Source: Dermacentor variabilis (Eukaryota > Arthropoda > Arachnida > Ixodida > Ixodidae). Taken from it: DNA of 64,000 bases. The translations under genes were made by a program, and so were the position numbers. Position 1 is the first letter of the stretch. Each line of letters starts with the position of its first letter. Where the stretch lies: NCBI RefSeq assembly GCF_050947875.1, contig NC_134570.1, forward strand, positions 109,276,622 to 109,340,621. Direction: 5' to 3'. Below, piece by piece: positions 20,405 through 32,165 of the stretch. Below the pieces are notes generated by a model. The model was not told the origin of the DNA. It worked only from the letters and a program-made list of their open reading frames with translations, and did not search any database.

Positions 20405-21080
20405 GCTTTCTCAATACGCGGCGGGGAATCTCGATTGCTGTACCCCGAAGCACCCCCACGATTCCACTGCGCACCGCCGACGATACTTTTCTGTCTTCCC
20501 TCCCTGCTTCGTACTTTTCCCGTTAGGAGGCCGTCACGCGTATCCCGTTTGACATTCCAAATCTGGCCGCCTCGAGCAGAGAGCCTGGCGCGCTCACACT
20601 CAATCCTCCCGTATACGAGATGCGGAGAAGGTTTCCAACTGTTACTGCGTTGGCGAACGCGTGCGCGAAGCTGGGAAGAGACCCGAGCACCGGGAGACAG
20701 CGCGCGCGGTTGACAGCAGTCACTCCGTCTCTGTCAGACCCGATCACGACCCGATGTCACCCGCACAGACCGGGAGAAGACACGCCCACCGAGTCTGCAT
20801 AGTCGGGTGCGTGTTTATAGGAAGACCAGTCCGGTCAACTGGCATTTGCCTGGCTCGAGAGCTGTGCGCGCTATGTACTGAGCGCTTGCCTTCGTGTGAG
20901 TGAGTTTCGCGACTCCGTGTTAGTGCGTGTGTGTGTGTGTCTTGGCGCGCCTACATTCACGTTAGCGTGTGCATTTGTGCGAGTTCGCTCGTGCGTGGAT
21001 GCGCGCATGTGCGTGTATGTGTTCGCGTGCGTTTGTGCGTGTCAGGGCGCGCGCGCACGTGTGTGTGTGTGTTGGTTACG
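20405..21080. other. CpG-rich segment grading into GT/CG-rich sequence
   Basis: 20430-20890 is GC-rich with many CpG; 20930-21075 is alternating GT/CG-rich with potential to form Z-DNA. It resembles a promoter or 5'-UTR-like island, yet I cannot link it to any coding exon. Frames here reflect composition. Confidence 0.35.
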
Positions 21081-21898
21081 GCGTAACTCGAATGGTGTCC
21101 CGCCGTCTGAAAGTAGCTGTCCAGTTGACCAGGCGTCTTCGTAAATCTTTTCTGTGCACTGGATGCGCGACTGGCGGAGACAGCGAAAGCGTGAACGAGC
21201 AGTCGGGTCGGGGAAAGTTTTCTAGACGCGATGGAGGCAATGGTTGGTGAGGAACTGTGACTAGAAAAAAAAAACATCACGTAGAAAACAATAAAGAAAG
21301 AAAGGGGACTGAAAGGCCGATTCAGGTATGTGCCGCTTCCGTTCGCATCGGGTATCGGGCACATCGGCGAGTCTTTCGAGAAAGTGGCGGCCTGGCACGC
21401 AGTATACGGTCGACTGCGTAACGGCAGAAGTTGGGAAACTTTTGGATTACGCGTCGATTGAAGGCGGCTTATAACTGCTGGGTGCAGTTGAAAATGCGTG
21501 AATTCATAAATTTGCAAGTGGAGCGCAGCGCAGCGTTCAAAAAGGCAGGAAACTGCAAGATAAAGAAAGTGAAAAAGAAACAAGTAAAACAAAAGGGGGT
21601 GGTGGAGGAGGGCGGGGGAGCTGTACCGTAAGCAATTTGGCTGGTCATTAGTGGCTGCGTTATGGAGCTGCTTAAGAGAGCAAACAGAAAAAAAAAAACT
21701 TCGTACTTACCTTTTCTTCTTGCTGTATGCTCGTCCTTTCAGGACCGATGCGCATAAAGCGGACAAGCCCACACAATAACTTTGCAAATGAGCGTAATCT
21801 TATGAGCCAAACAACCGCTACTAGCCAGGGCACGAGTGGGAAAAGTTGGGAAAAGAGTGAGGAAAAAAAAACATATCACGCACATAGCAGCGCTGTTT
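21081..21898. other. no gene recognised
   Basis: Short frames only, with poly-A/AAAG-rich patches near 21262-21305 and 21540-21600. Confidence 0.4.
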
Positions 21899-21909
21899 AG
21901 TACTGCATA

Positions 21910-22144
21910 ACAATATATTATGGAGTTTTGCGCTCCAAAACTACGATCGGGTTATGAAGCCCGCGGTAGTGGGGGACTCTGGAATAATTTGGTTCACCTG
22001 AGGTTGTTTAACGCGCCCATAAGTCTAAGTACACAGATGTTTTTGCATTTCACCCCATCAAAATTCGGCCGCCCTGGTCGGGGATTTGATAGCGCGACAC
22101 CGTACTTAGCAGCCAAGCACCATAGCCACTAAGAAATCACGGCG
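21910..22144 (-). mobile_element. Ruka-like tRNA-derived SINE with 11-bp target duplication
   Basis: Collinear with 18631-18881 but more diverged: GTAGTGGGGGACTC, AAGTCTAAGTACAC, GGCCGCCCTGGTCGGGGATT and a decayed A-box end. Flanking direct repeats AGTACTGCATA lie at 21899-21909 and 22145-22155. No long simple tail is retained. Confidence 0.85.
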
Positions 22145-22261
22145 AGTACTGCATACGGTTAATAGCGTTGTTCGTCTCGGCCTGGCGTACCGCCAAGCCC
22201 TGCGTACGTTTTAATTAAGAGTCCCATGGCACCTCAAGTTTTAAGGGCGTAAAATAAATCT

Positions 22262-22800
22262 TTTCGACTTTTTAGACTGTAGCTCTCAGTCGCCCGTTCC
22301 TGCGTTTCGCGTTGGCGGCGTCCCTCGACGTAACCGAGCGAACGGGCACAGTGGAGGATGAAAGAGCGAACGCGGAGCGCAGCCGGGGATGAAATACGGG
22401 GATAGTGAAAGCGCGCGAGGAGGAAAGCGGAGGAGTAGGGCGGCGCGGAACCATGAGGCGGAAGGCAGAGGAGGAGGATATGGCGAAAGTGTGAGAAGAA
22501 AAGCGTATAGTGCCGCGCAAGACGGGCTCTGCGGCGACGACCGCTATACGACATGGTGCCAGAGTAGCGTGCCCTCGACTGTTCACCGATGGCAAGCGCC
22601 CAGCGCGTCCACCCCTACCATATATGAAAAAAAAAGTGCTGCATGCGCAGAGGTCTGTCTGCGGTGGCTGCTGTGAATCGCCTTCGGTCCGTTTGGAACA
22701 CGCCACACGATATATCGTCTGAGCCAGTCAATATATCGCCAAATGAAAACACGTACAGAGCTGCGCTCAAATTTCGCATTAGGTAGTGTCGTAAACATCT
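22262..22800 (+). repeat. repeat family B, copy 1
   Basis: Collinear with 31714-32165. Shared blocks are GTAACCGAGCGAACGGGCAC, GGAGCGCAGC, GGAGGAAAGCGG, TGCCAGAGTAG and, at the end, AATATATCGC then AAATGAAAACACGTA, then AAATTTCGCATTAG. No coding frame is conserved between the copies. Confidence 0.75.
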
Positions 22801-22954
22801 GTGAATTTTCAAGCGTAAATGAGATAAAATGTTTACGCTAGGCGTACAACTGCATTGCGCCATACAAATTTTCTTTTGTAACTAATAAATTTAAAGAGAT
22901 ATGATAAAATAATTTATGTAGGCACCTTGAGAAACTATGCAGGTTATGCATAGT

Positions 22955-24650
22955 GGTATCTCATGGCCCTGGATGTCGTAACGATTGTCTTCAAAGACAT
23001 TTTTAAGAGCTGCGACCGTGTTGACCCCTCTATTTATCGTCCCATTTCATTAACATGCATCTCATGCAAGCTCTTCGAACATATACTCTACTCCCCTATT
23101 TCGAATTACCTCGATCACAATTCTTTCTTCTTTCCAAAACAGCATGGTTTGAGGGCAGGCTCCTCGTGCGAAACCCTACTTTTTGAATTTACAACCGATC
23201 TTCACCTTAATTTAGATTCTTCATTTCAAACAGACGTCACCTACTTAGATTTTTCAAAAGCATTTGACCGCGTTCCTCACCAACGTCTATTGTGTAAAAT
23301 TGCATGCTTATCACTCGACCCTCTTATCGTAGATTCGCTGCTTTTTAAAAAAACCGCTCACAGTTCCCCGTCATCGCCAGTCATGCGTGTGAAGTTCCCC
23401 AGGGCTTCGTTCTTGCTCCGCTTGTCTTCCTAATTTTCATCAACAATTTGCCATCTGGGACTTCGTCATCCGTCCGTCTTTTTGCGGACGATTGCGTCAT
23501 TTACCGCCGCATCTCTGATAATACCGACCAGGAATCATTACAAGACGACCGAAACAAAATCCAGAAATGGTGTTCTGACTGGCTTATGCACCGTAATATT
23601 TCAAAATGTAAATGCATGCACATCTCACGTAAACATTCCACTACCCTTTTCCCGTGATCGCTGAACTCCACTGCGCTATCAGTAACAAACTCATACAGGT
23701 ACCTGGGAGTCGAAATAACTAACAAGTTAACTTGGGCGAACCATATCACGAAACTTTGTGCTAACACTTCCAGAACATTTGATTTCATCCGAAGATCGCT
23801 GGCTATGCCCCCTCCATCCATCAGGCAACTAGCATACGAAACATACGTCCGCTCTAAAATGGAGTATGCCTCAGCCATATGGAACCTTTACCTGGTTTAC
23901 TTGATTCAGTCGTTCGAAGACATTCAGAACCGGGCAGCCTGCTTCATAACTTCCCAGTACTCACCTTTGCACAGTGTTACTGACATGAAATTCTCTCTCG
24001 GACTCGAACCCCTAGCACTCCGCCGGAAACTTGCAATGCTCTGTCTTTTTCATAAATTATACTTTAACTTTCCTGCACTGCGCGAGAACTTATTACATGC
24101 TCCGTTACGCTCATCTCATTGTTTGTTTAACTCCCTTAACATACAGCGTTTGCATGGTTCTTCCAACGCCTTCAACAAATCCTTCCTCCCCATCGCCATG
24201 GAAGAATGGAACAATCTTCCCGAAGCCGTGGTTTCAGAGTCATCCCTCCAAATTTAGGCAGTTACTATCAGACAATTCGAACACAAAATAGACACTTTTC
24301 CTCACGTTTCCTTTCCCAGCAATCCGACTTGCTAGTGTGATCGCCTATTTTTCCTTCTCTTCTTTTTTGCCACATTTGTTTAGCGTTTTTCACATATACG
24401 TGTACAGTTTTCTTTTAATTTATGCCACTCAGTTCGAGATATTTTCATTGTTCTGTCTATACCTGATGTTTTCTACACTGTTTATTATTTATTTTTCTGT
24501 TACCTTTGTTTGCTTTTTTTTTTAGCTGATGTGTGGCACTTTTCCATCGCTGTCTCCCCCGCCCGTTATGTAATGTCCCTGAATGGGCCCTTAAGGGAAT
24601 AATAAATGACGATGATGATGATGATTATTATTATTATTATGATAATGATG
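22955..24650 (+). pseudogene. CR1/L2-like LINE reverse transcriptase, 5'-truncated, frameshifted
   Basis: Frames give a collinear reverse transcriptase. Part one (22963-23433) has YRPISLTCISCKLFEHIL, HGLRAGSSCETLL and TYLDFSKAFDRVPHQRLL. After a frameshift near 23400, a second frame (23448-23657) has RLFADDCVIYR, the catalytic FADD motif, and continues past a TGA at 23655-23657 in the same frame to YRYLGVEI and the C-terminal region (23805-24257) ending WNNLPEAVV. No RNase H domain follows, which together with the ending fits the CR1/L2 group. An AT-rich 3' UTR runs to a GATGATG/ATT-repeat tail (about 24605-24650). Endonuclease and ORF1 are lost. Confidence 0.85.
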
Positions 24651-25521
24651 AACGTTCGATGTTCATCATAGTCTTGTTTAAGCAAACGTTTTCTAAACAC
24701 AGCAACTGCTCTAACTAGAGGGAAATCTGGCGATGCTGTGGCCCAAATCATGGGAATAGGAAACACAGGCTTCGGATTAGTATTCTGCTGACTGGCGCGC
24801 TAGTCTGCAGGTATTTTTTGGCAGTTTTGCTTTCGCTAAAACCACAATTGCTGTAACCCGCAGTGTAACAGTGCGACGCAAAGCTCTTTGCCTTTGTTCT
24901 GTTGCTCGAAGTGGCGGTAGCGCGCTGTGCCAGCAGCTGGGATGACGTTTCTGTCGCGGTGTGGCGTCGAAGCCGTGACGAGAACGCGACAGCATCGTAA
25001 ACGTTGAAAGAACGTGTTTTGACCGCTTTGACCTTGGTTTGCTAAGTGTGTTAGGTTGGCGCTGTAGCGTTACGTGCTTCATGAAACTTCAGAAGAGAAA
25101 AAAAAAACTTATACACGACATGCAAAGTTGCACTTCTAGTGGCTTGAGAATCAAATTTGGTTGAGGGATTCATTGTGCATTGCTCGTTTATGTGCTCATT
25201 GAAATGTATGTTTCAGGACATTTCAGAACACAAACTCCCTGGTTTCTCCTTCCTGGCTGTAGTCCGCTGCCGCAAGATGGGCAAGTGCAAAGCCACGCCA
25301 TAACAGCTGCTGGCGCACGTTTCAGAAGCGGTACGTCAATACAAAATATAACGACGCATGCTCGCAGGAGGCCACAAGCGTCCTAGCTAGCACTGCAGCA
25401 GATGTGCTTTAAAGTACTTGAACACGTTCAGTGTCTGTCGGGCCCGAGCAAAAGCCCCCCACCCAGTACACCCGGAAAGAGGGGAGCACCGAAGTCGATG
25501 TACTCAATGATGCTGGGTTGT
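24651..25521. other. no gene recognised
   Basis: Anonymous sequence between two LINEs, with a GC-richer patch at about 24890-25080. No domain in any frame. Confidence 0.4.
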
Positions 25522-25894
25522 TGAATGAATGAATGTATGTGGTTTAGTGGCGCAAGGGCCAGATGTGGCCAAAGAGCGCCAAGACAGTGTTAGTGATTTC
25601 GCGGTGGAATGATGAGTTCTGTGACGAAGATGTGACTTGGCTGTAAAGTGGCCTAAAAATAGTCGCTGTAAAGTGCGTAAAATCTATGTGCTATAAAATT
25701 ATGGCGATGATTAATGACGAGTACTATGAACATTAAAATCCATCGTAGAAGGATGATGCAAAATATAAAATATATAAGATGGTAAAATTTCTTGGAGCAC
25801 TGCTGCCTCGCCAGAGCCCTTGAACCACAAGGGCCTAGAGGCATGTGCTATTCAAAATAATTATCACAGCGCCATCCTCTGAAGAGAGGAGACG

Positions 25895-28800
25895 CTATGA
25901 ACATGTGGGGCTAGAAACATGAAACACAACTTCTTTTAGATAACTTAGGACCGCGTTGGTGTCAAATAGCGGTTCTGGGCCGAGTAACATTACTGGATGA
26001 AGGGGGATCTGCTGCCGGTATGCTATGGGAAAATGTTTCTTTCTTTCAGATTCGGCTTTCCGACACTCCAGAAGGACGTGGAGGACGGTGAGCCTCTCCC
26101 CGCATCTACCGCAGGTTGGAGGTTCATTTCCGGTGAGTAAAAAGTTATGTGTGCCAAATGTGTGTCCTATTCTTAGACGACAGAATAGGACCTCTGTCCG
26201 GCGTGATTTTGTATTCGAAGGCCAGAATCCTAACAGTGGTTTTATCAGGTGGAGCTTATTATTTGTTTCCGCGTCCCATAGGCGTTGCCACTGGTTCCGT
26301 AGTTTCCTCCGTAAGAAGGGCTTCAGGTCTGTGACAGGAACTGCAGCGGTGTGATTAGCAGAATGTGATGCAACTGACGTGGCCATCTGGTCCGCCACAA
26401 CGTTACCTTCGATGCCCCTATGACCTGGCACCCAGCATATGATGACATGCTGATTACCTATATACGCTTTACACAGAGCAGAATAGAGATCGTTAATTAC
26501 CGGATTTTTGTGGTTAGAGAATGCCATCAAGGCCTTCACAACACTAAGGGAATCCGTATATATGACTGCTTTCTGGAGTTTTGATTTTCTGATATGCTTC
26601 ACAGCCGACAATAGTGCGTAGGCCTCAGCCGTAAAGATACTAGTTTCCGCATGTAGTACATCGGTTTCCGAGAAGGATGGCCCGACGGCTGCGTAGGACA
26701 CCCCGTCGTGTGACTTCGATGCGTCTGTGCAGAACTCCGTGCAGGAGTGTTTGTGCTGGAGTTCCCGGAAATGCATTTGGATTTCAATGTCTGAAGCGTG
26801 TTTCGTAACTTGCATGAAAGATATATCGCATTGTATGAGCTGCCACTCCCAAGGAGGTAGCAGCTTGGCTGGATGCATTAGGCGAAGTTCGAGGAGTGGA
26901 ACACGCATTTCATGACTAAGCTCCCTCACACGCAGCGAGAAAGGCTGTCTTACGGAAGGACGGTTACGAAACAGTGTAGCATATGTCATATCATTAATGG
27001 TGTTAAAACAGGGATGTTCAGGATTAGAGTGCACTTTCAAAAAATATGTTTGGCTGATGTATGTTCTCTGGATATGAAGTGACCACTCATTCGATTCTGC
27101 ATATAAGCTTTCAATAGGACTTGTTCTGAAAGCTCCAGTGGCCAGTCGGATTCCTAGATGGTGGACCGGATCTAGCATCTTTAGCGCGCTCGGGGCTGCA
27201 GAATGATAGATCACGGCACCGTAGTCCAACCGTGATCGGATGAGGCTCTTGTAAAGATTCATTAAACATTTCCTATCGCTGCCCCATGTTGTGTGGGATA
27301 ACACTTTGAGTAAGTTCATTGTTTTTAAACATTTGACCTTGAGGTACTTTATGTGTGGAATAAAAGTTAACTTCGAATCAAGTATGATGCCTAAGAATTT
27401 GTGTTCTTTGTTCACAGGAATTCGCTGACCATTCATTTCGATACTGGGTTCTGCAATGAGCCCTCTCTTTCTCGTGAAAAGCACACAAGAACTTTTGTTG
27501 GGGTAAACTTTAAATCCGTTTTCTTCTGCCCATTTGGACACTTTGTTCAAGCCCTGTTGAACTTGCCTCTCACATACAGTAAGGTTGCAGGATTTAAAGC
27601 CTATCTGTATGTCGTCTACGTAAACTGAATAAAAAATGGCTGGCGGTAATGAAGCACGAAGGGAGTTCATTTTCACGATGAAGAGCGTGCAGCTAAGTAC
27701 ACCACCTTGAGGTACACCAGTTTCCGGTATAAAAGGTCGCGACAATGAATTGCCGACTTTCACGCGGAATGTACGGTTGGACAAATAGCTTTCTATTAGG
27801 ACGAGCATATTGCCACAGATGCCAATTCCCGACAAGTCTCTCAAGATTCCATAGCGCCACGTAGTGTCGTACGCCTTCTCCATATCGAGGAATACGGATA
27901 GGAAATATTGTTAATGTAGAAAGGCGTCGCGAATATTTCCCTCAATGCGCACAAGGTGATCGGTTGTGGACCGCCCTTCTCTGAAGCCACACTGAAAGGG
28001 ATCGAGGATATTGTTGAGTTCAAGGAAATGCACAAGTCTGCGGTTAACCATTTTTTCAAAAAGCTTACAAAGACAATTTGTAAGAGCTATCGGACGGTAA
28101 CTTGCAGCCAAGGAAGGGTCCTTACCCTGCTTAAGAACAGGGACCACAATCGCATCTTTCCATGTGGATGGGAGGTATCCCGTAGCCCAAATAGCGTTGA
28201 AAAGCGTGAGTAGTGTAAGTTTGGTGTCAGTGTGTAAGTTTCTGATCATTTCGTACATGACTCTATCAGGTCCCGGTGCAGAGCTTTTGCATGTGGTCAA
28301 GGCAGCTCTCAACTCAGCAATACTGAACGGCCGGTTATAAGGTTCATTCTGTCTGGATTTTCGTATTATTGGCTTGCATTCTTCTATTTGCTTGTATTTC
28401 AAAAAGGATTGCGAATAATGGTTTGAACTCGACACGTTCTCAAAGTGTTCTCCAAGTGAGTCTGCCTGATCTTTCAGTGTTTCACCTTGTGTGTTCACCA
28501 AAGGAAGTGAATATGTTTGTCGCCCTTTTATCCTATTAACCCTGTTCCAGGCTTTGGCCTCATCTGTATAGGAGTTGATACCGGATAAAAACTTCTGCCA
28601 ACTGTCTCTTCTGGCCTGTCGGCGGATTCGCCTGCCTTGGGATTTTACTTTTTTAAAACTGATAAGATTCTCCGCAGTGGGGGAGGCGCGTAGCATCCCC
28701 CACGCTTTGTTCTGTTTCCTACGAGCAATCCTACAATCGTCGTTCCACCACGGGACACGCCGTTTGCATGCCAATCCATTTACTTGTGATATACATTTAG

Positions 28801-29614
28801 TTGCGGCATCTATTATGAAGGCTGTAAAATATTCCACGGCAGCATCAATTCCTAACGAGGACATGTCATCCCATGATATACTGGTTAAGTTTTGGAATTT
28901 CTCCCAGTCTGCTGTCTCAGTCTTCCACCTAGGAGCCTGTGGTGGATATTCGTCTTCTTTAAGTGTTCTTAATAGTACGGGGAAGTGGTCGCTTCCGTAA
29001 GGATTGCTCGTAACTTCCCATTCGAGTTCGAGCAGTAAAGAGGCGGAAACTATACTAAGATCTATTGACGAAAAGGTTCTGTTCGCAAGAGAGTAATATG
29101 TGGGTTCTTTCTTATTTAGAAGGCACGCTCCAGAAGAGTAAAGGAACTGTTCAACGAGACGCCCTCGCGCATCGATACGAGAGTCTCCCCACAAGGTGCT
29201 GTGTGCATTGAAATCGCCAAGAACAACATAGGGTTCTGGCAATTCATCTATGAAGGACTGAAATTCATGTTTGTTTAGTTTGTAGTGTGGGGGTATATAA
29301 ATCGAGCAAATAGTGATAAGTTTGTTAAGCAAAACTATTCGAACCGCCACTGCTTCAAGGGCCGTTCGTAGCTGTAAATGTTGACATGCTATGCTCTATT
29401 GGATTACAATTGCAACACCTCCCTATGATGCGATTGCATCATCGCGATCTTTGCGAAAAGTAACATGCTGTCGGAGAAAGCTTGTGTGTTGTGTTTTTAG
29501 GTGTGTTTCCTGTAGACACAGCACTTTTGGATTGTGTTTGTTTATAATCTCTTGCACATCATCAAGGTTCCTAAGAAGACCTCTGACATTCCATTGAATG
29601 ATTTGTGTATCCAT
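25895..29614 (-). pseudogene. I-clade LINE ORF2: endonuclease, RT, RNase H, three in-frame stops
   Basis: One frame of 1239 codons from Met at 29614 to the stop at 25895. The APE endonuclease shows QWNVRG (N-terminal), LQETHL, GDFNAH (about residues 133-138) and SDH (208-210). The reverse transcriptase includes YRPIALTNCLCKLFEKM, FREGRSTTDHL and the catalytic YVDD (665-668). RNase H keeps CTDAS, TAEAYAL, YTDS, WVPGHRG and VAD, so its acidic set is complete. A Cys/His tail, CGRCGERLTVLHVLLEC, follows. The frame is interrupted by TAG at 29423-29425, TAG at 29396-29398 and TAA at 27911-27913, each one base away from a sense codon, but I find no frameshift. It is therefore inactive but only lightly decayed. 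Confidence 0.88.
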
Positions 29615-29660
29615 GTTGAAAGTAAATAAGTGCTGTGTGTACGGAAAGGGAGGTTATGAT

Positions 29661-30956
29661 TTAGGTTACAGAGCTCTTTCGAGGCCCTGTAACGGGGGTT
29701 CTGGCCTTTCTGGAGCGTTCGAGGGAGCCTCGCCGCTCCTTAGGCGTTTGTTGCGCCTTGAGGACATGTGTAGTGTCCATTGCCTCTTGCGAGGCGCCGG
29801 ACACGTGCTCTTGCGAGCGGGAAGTTACCAGCGAGGGTCCCGCCTTGGAGGGCAACACCCCTGCGCCCACCAGCCCGGAGGTCGATGGGGCTCCCTGGGG
29901 AATTTGGCTGCGCCGGCCGTTGCCAGCGCTGGAAGGGACCTGGGAGGTTGAGGCAGCCTCGGCTGCGCCCACCTTCGGGGTCGATGGTCCCTTCTCCTCA
30001 GTTGGCGGAGCAGCGCTAGCTGCAACCGCCGCGGGGGCAGATGGCGTAACTGCCGACTCACTGCCTGTGGGTCGGACAGCCGCCGGAGGCCGTTGTGACG
30101 CTGCCCCCTTACGCGCCACATCGGCAAATGTTTTCTTGGGCAGGTAAGATACCCGCCTGCGTGCCTCTTTGAAACTTATATTTTCTTTTACTTTAACTGT
30201 TACTATTTCCTTTTCTTTTTTCCAGGATGGGCACGATCGCGAGTACGCGGCGTGCTCCCCATCACAGTTTACACAGTGGAGAGCATTGTCACAAGCTTCA
30301 GAGGTGTGTTCGTGGGCACTGCACTTCGCACATGTTTGGCGGCCTCGGCAGCTCTGCGAACTGTGGCCGAAGCGCTGGCATTTGAAACATCGCAGTGGAT
30401 TGGGCACATATGGCCTGACACGAAGCTTGATGTACCCCGCCTCGATTGACTCGGGCAGGACACTTGAACCAAAGGTGATTATTAGGTGCTTGGTTTGGAT
30501 CTCTTTACCATCTCGCCTCATCTTTATTCTTTTAACATTGATAACATTTTGCTCGCTGAAGCCCTCCAAGAGTTCAGCCTCAGTGAGCTCCAGCAAGTCA
30601 TCGTCTGACACAACGCCGCGGGTGGTGTTCATTGTACGGTGCGGGGTTACTGTTATGGGGGTCTCTCCAAATGACACTAGTTGCTGTAGTTTTTCATATT
30701 GTTTTACATCGCGGAGCTCCAAGAGGAGGTCGCCGCTTGCCATCCTCGACACCTTGTATCCTGGACCAAAAACATCAGTCAGGGACTTTGAAACAAGGAA
30801 TGGTGAAATGTTTCGCACTGCTTTGTTTGGCTTTTCGGAATGAATAACGTGGAAGCGGGGAAAATTCTGGGTTTGGCGTCCAAAAAACTTGAAAACATCT
30901 TCGGTGCGCCCTCGTTTTTGAGGGCGATCAGCAAGGGAGGGGAAAGAAGTTTCCAT
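29661..30956 (-). CDS. I-clade LINE ORF1 (gag-like, three zinc knuckles), open
   Basis: 431 codons from the chosen Met at 30956, which begins METSFPSLADR; the frame is open upstream to 31127, but that part reads like 5' UTR. The protein should bind element RNA in a cytoplasmic ribonucleoprotein. The middle of the protein is followed by three CCHC knuckles: CFKCQRFGHSSQSC (190-203), CAKCSAHEHTSEAC (209-222) and CVNCDGEHAAYSRSC (228-242). The C-terminal third is Ala/Pro/Ser-rich. No stop or frameshift is seen, in contrast with ORF2. Its stop lies 46 bp before the ORF2 start. Confidence 0.85.
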   Translation of the reverse strand: METSFPSLADRPQKRGRTEDVFKFFGRQTQNFPRFHVIHSEKPNKAVRNISPFLVSKSLTDVFGPGYKVSRMASGDLLLELRDVKQYEKLQQLVSFGETPITVTPHRTMNTTRGVVSDDDLLELTEAELLEGFSEQNVINVKRIKMRRDGKEIQTKHLIITFGSSVLPESIEAGYIKLRVRPYVPNPLRCFKCQRFGHSSQSCRGRQTCAKCSAHEHTSEACDNALHCVNCDGEHAAYSRSCPSWKKEKEIVTVKVKENISFKEARRRVSYLPKKTFADVARKGAASQRPPAAVRPTGSESAVTPSAPAAVAASAAPPTEEKGPSTPKVGAAEAASTSQVPSSAGNGRRSQIPQGAPSTSGLVGAGVLPSKAGPSLVTSRSQEHVSGASQEAMDTTHVLKAQQTPKERRGSLERSRKARTPVTGPRKSSVT

Positions 30957-31120
30957 GAAAAATGTATACATTCGGCAACAGCGCCGACCGCCCACCACGG
31001 AGCCCAACGAGGGGACGCGGCAGAGCTTGCATGCAAGTCTGCACGACGCCAGTCGTACGCCGCCACTATAACCAAATATGGTGTACCCAAGGTTGGATAG
31101 CCACACAGGGTTAACCCTTG

Positions 31121-31713
31121 CCGCCAAGAAGAAGGAAGTGAATAGAAGAGAGAAGGAGACAGGAAAGGTGGAAAGTAAGGGAAAGACGAAGGTTGTAGGA
31201 AGAGAGAGACAGGAAAAGGCGACTGCCGATTTCCTCCAGGTGGGTCAGTCTGGAGGTGCCGTCTATGTGAAGCTGAGGCCGAAGAAGTGTGTTGCCTCCG
31301 CCGGGGGGCCTTAAAGGTCCAAACACCCAGCATCGACTCAACCCCCAGGATCCGCTTTTCCCCAGACACGGCTAAGCCGCGCACGGCTACACGCGGGAGG
31401 GTCCAACCCTCGTGTGCTCGGGTACGTGGTGTCGCAACACACCAAACGCCTGCTTGCGCAGACAGACGCCCCTGCGGGGCGGGTTGTTGAGTACATGCAA
31501 GTTCTGAGACACGGTAACTACTGCTACCAAGTAATCTTCCCATCTGACAACGGCGCATAAGAAAGGCAACGGCGCCTTTCTATTGTATGTTCAACAGTTC
31601 TGTGCTCAAAACTTTGGTAGAGACACTTACATCTATCTGCTTGCGTGTGAGAAGCGAAAGCACAGACTGCTAGCATACGTGTCGGAATGCGAAAGCATAC
31701 TCATTTTGGTGAA
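31121..31713. other. possible LINE 5' UTR, otherwise unassigned
   Basis: A purine-rich AGAAGGAAGTGAATAGAAG block (31130-31220) and a GC-rich block (31250-31490) lie upstream of ORF1 on the LINE strand. They may be the promoter-bearing 5' UTR of that element. No independent gene is seen. Confidence 0.35.
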
Positions 31714-32165
31714 ATGTTCTTTAGGGTGTAGCTATGCGCCCGTTCCTTCAGCGAGCGTGGGCGTCGGCGTAACCGAGCGAACGGGCACAATGGAGGACAA
31801 AAGAGCGAATGCGGAGCGCAGCGGGGGGTGAAAGACACGAGGAGGAAAGCGGTGGAGGAGGGTGCATCGGAACCAAAAGGCGGTAAGTGGAGGAGGGTAT
31901 GCGGAAAGCGTGAGAGGAAACGCATAGCTAGAGGCGACGATGGCTACGAGATGGCGCCAGAGTAGAGCGCATCGTCTGGAAGGTCCGTTTGCGGCGGCTC
32001 CTGTGAATCGCGCCCACGCGTTATGCACGCGCTGCCTCTCGCGATCTCCAGGTTAGCGGAACGTGCTGCACGAAACAGAGTGTCCGCGCCAGCAAATATA
32101 TCGCGAAATGAAAACACGTATAAGGCTGAGCCCAAATTTCGCATTAGGGAGTATCGTAATCGACG
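31714..32165 (+). repeat. repeat family B, copy 2
   Basis: Collinear with 22262-22800 but lacks its about 90-bp internal segment (around 22570-22655). Confidence 0.75.

Larger units (their letters stand above)
25522..31120 (-). mobile_element. nearly full-length I-clade LINE
   Basis: In minus-strand order the element has a 5' region, ORF1 (30956-29661), a 46-bp gap, ORF2 (29614-25895) and a 3' UTR. The 3' UTR ends in an ATTC-type tail near 25522-25540, just after a GCGCTCTTTGGCCACATCTG-type segment. The two-ORF layout with three zinc knuckles, an endonuclease of the APE type, reverse transcriptase and RNase H is that of I-clade retrotransposons. The 5' limit is uncertain (about 31100 to 31560), and no target duplication could be confirmed. 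Confidence 0.88.

Noticed and set aside
20957..21592. 211-codon minus-strand frame
   Set aside because: Its C-terminal part is the GT/CG alternation read as HTHTR-type repeats, and the rest shows no domain.
29758..30843. Plus-strand frames opposite LINE ORF1
   Set aside because: They are antisense shadows of the zinc-knuckle ORF1.
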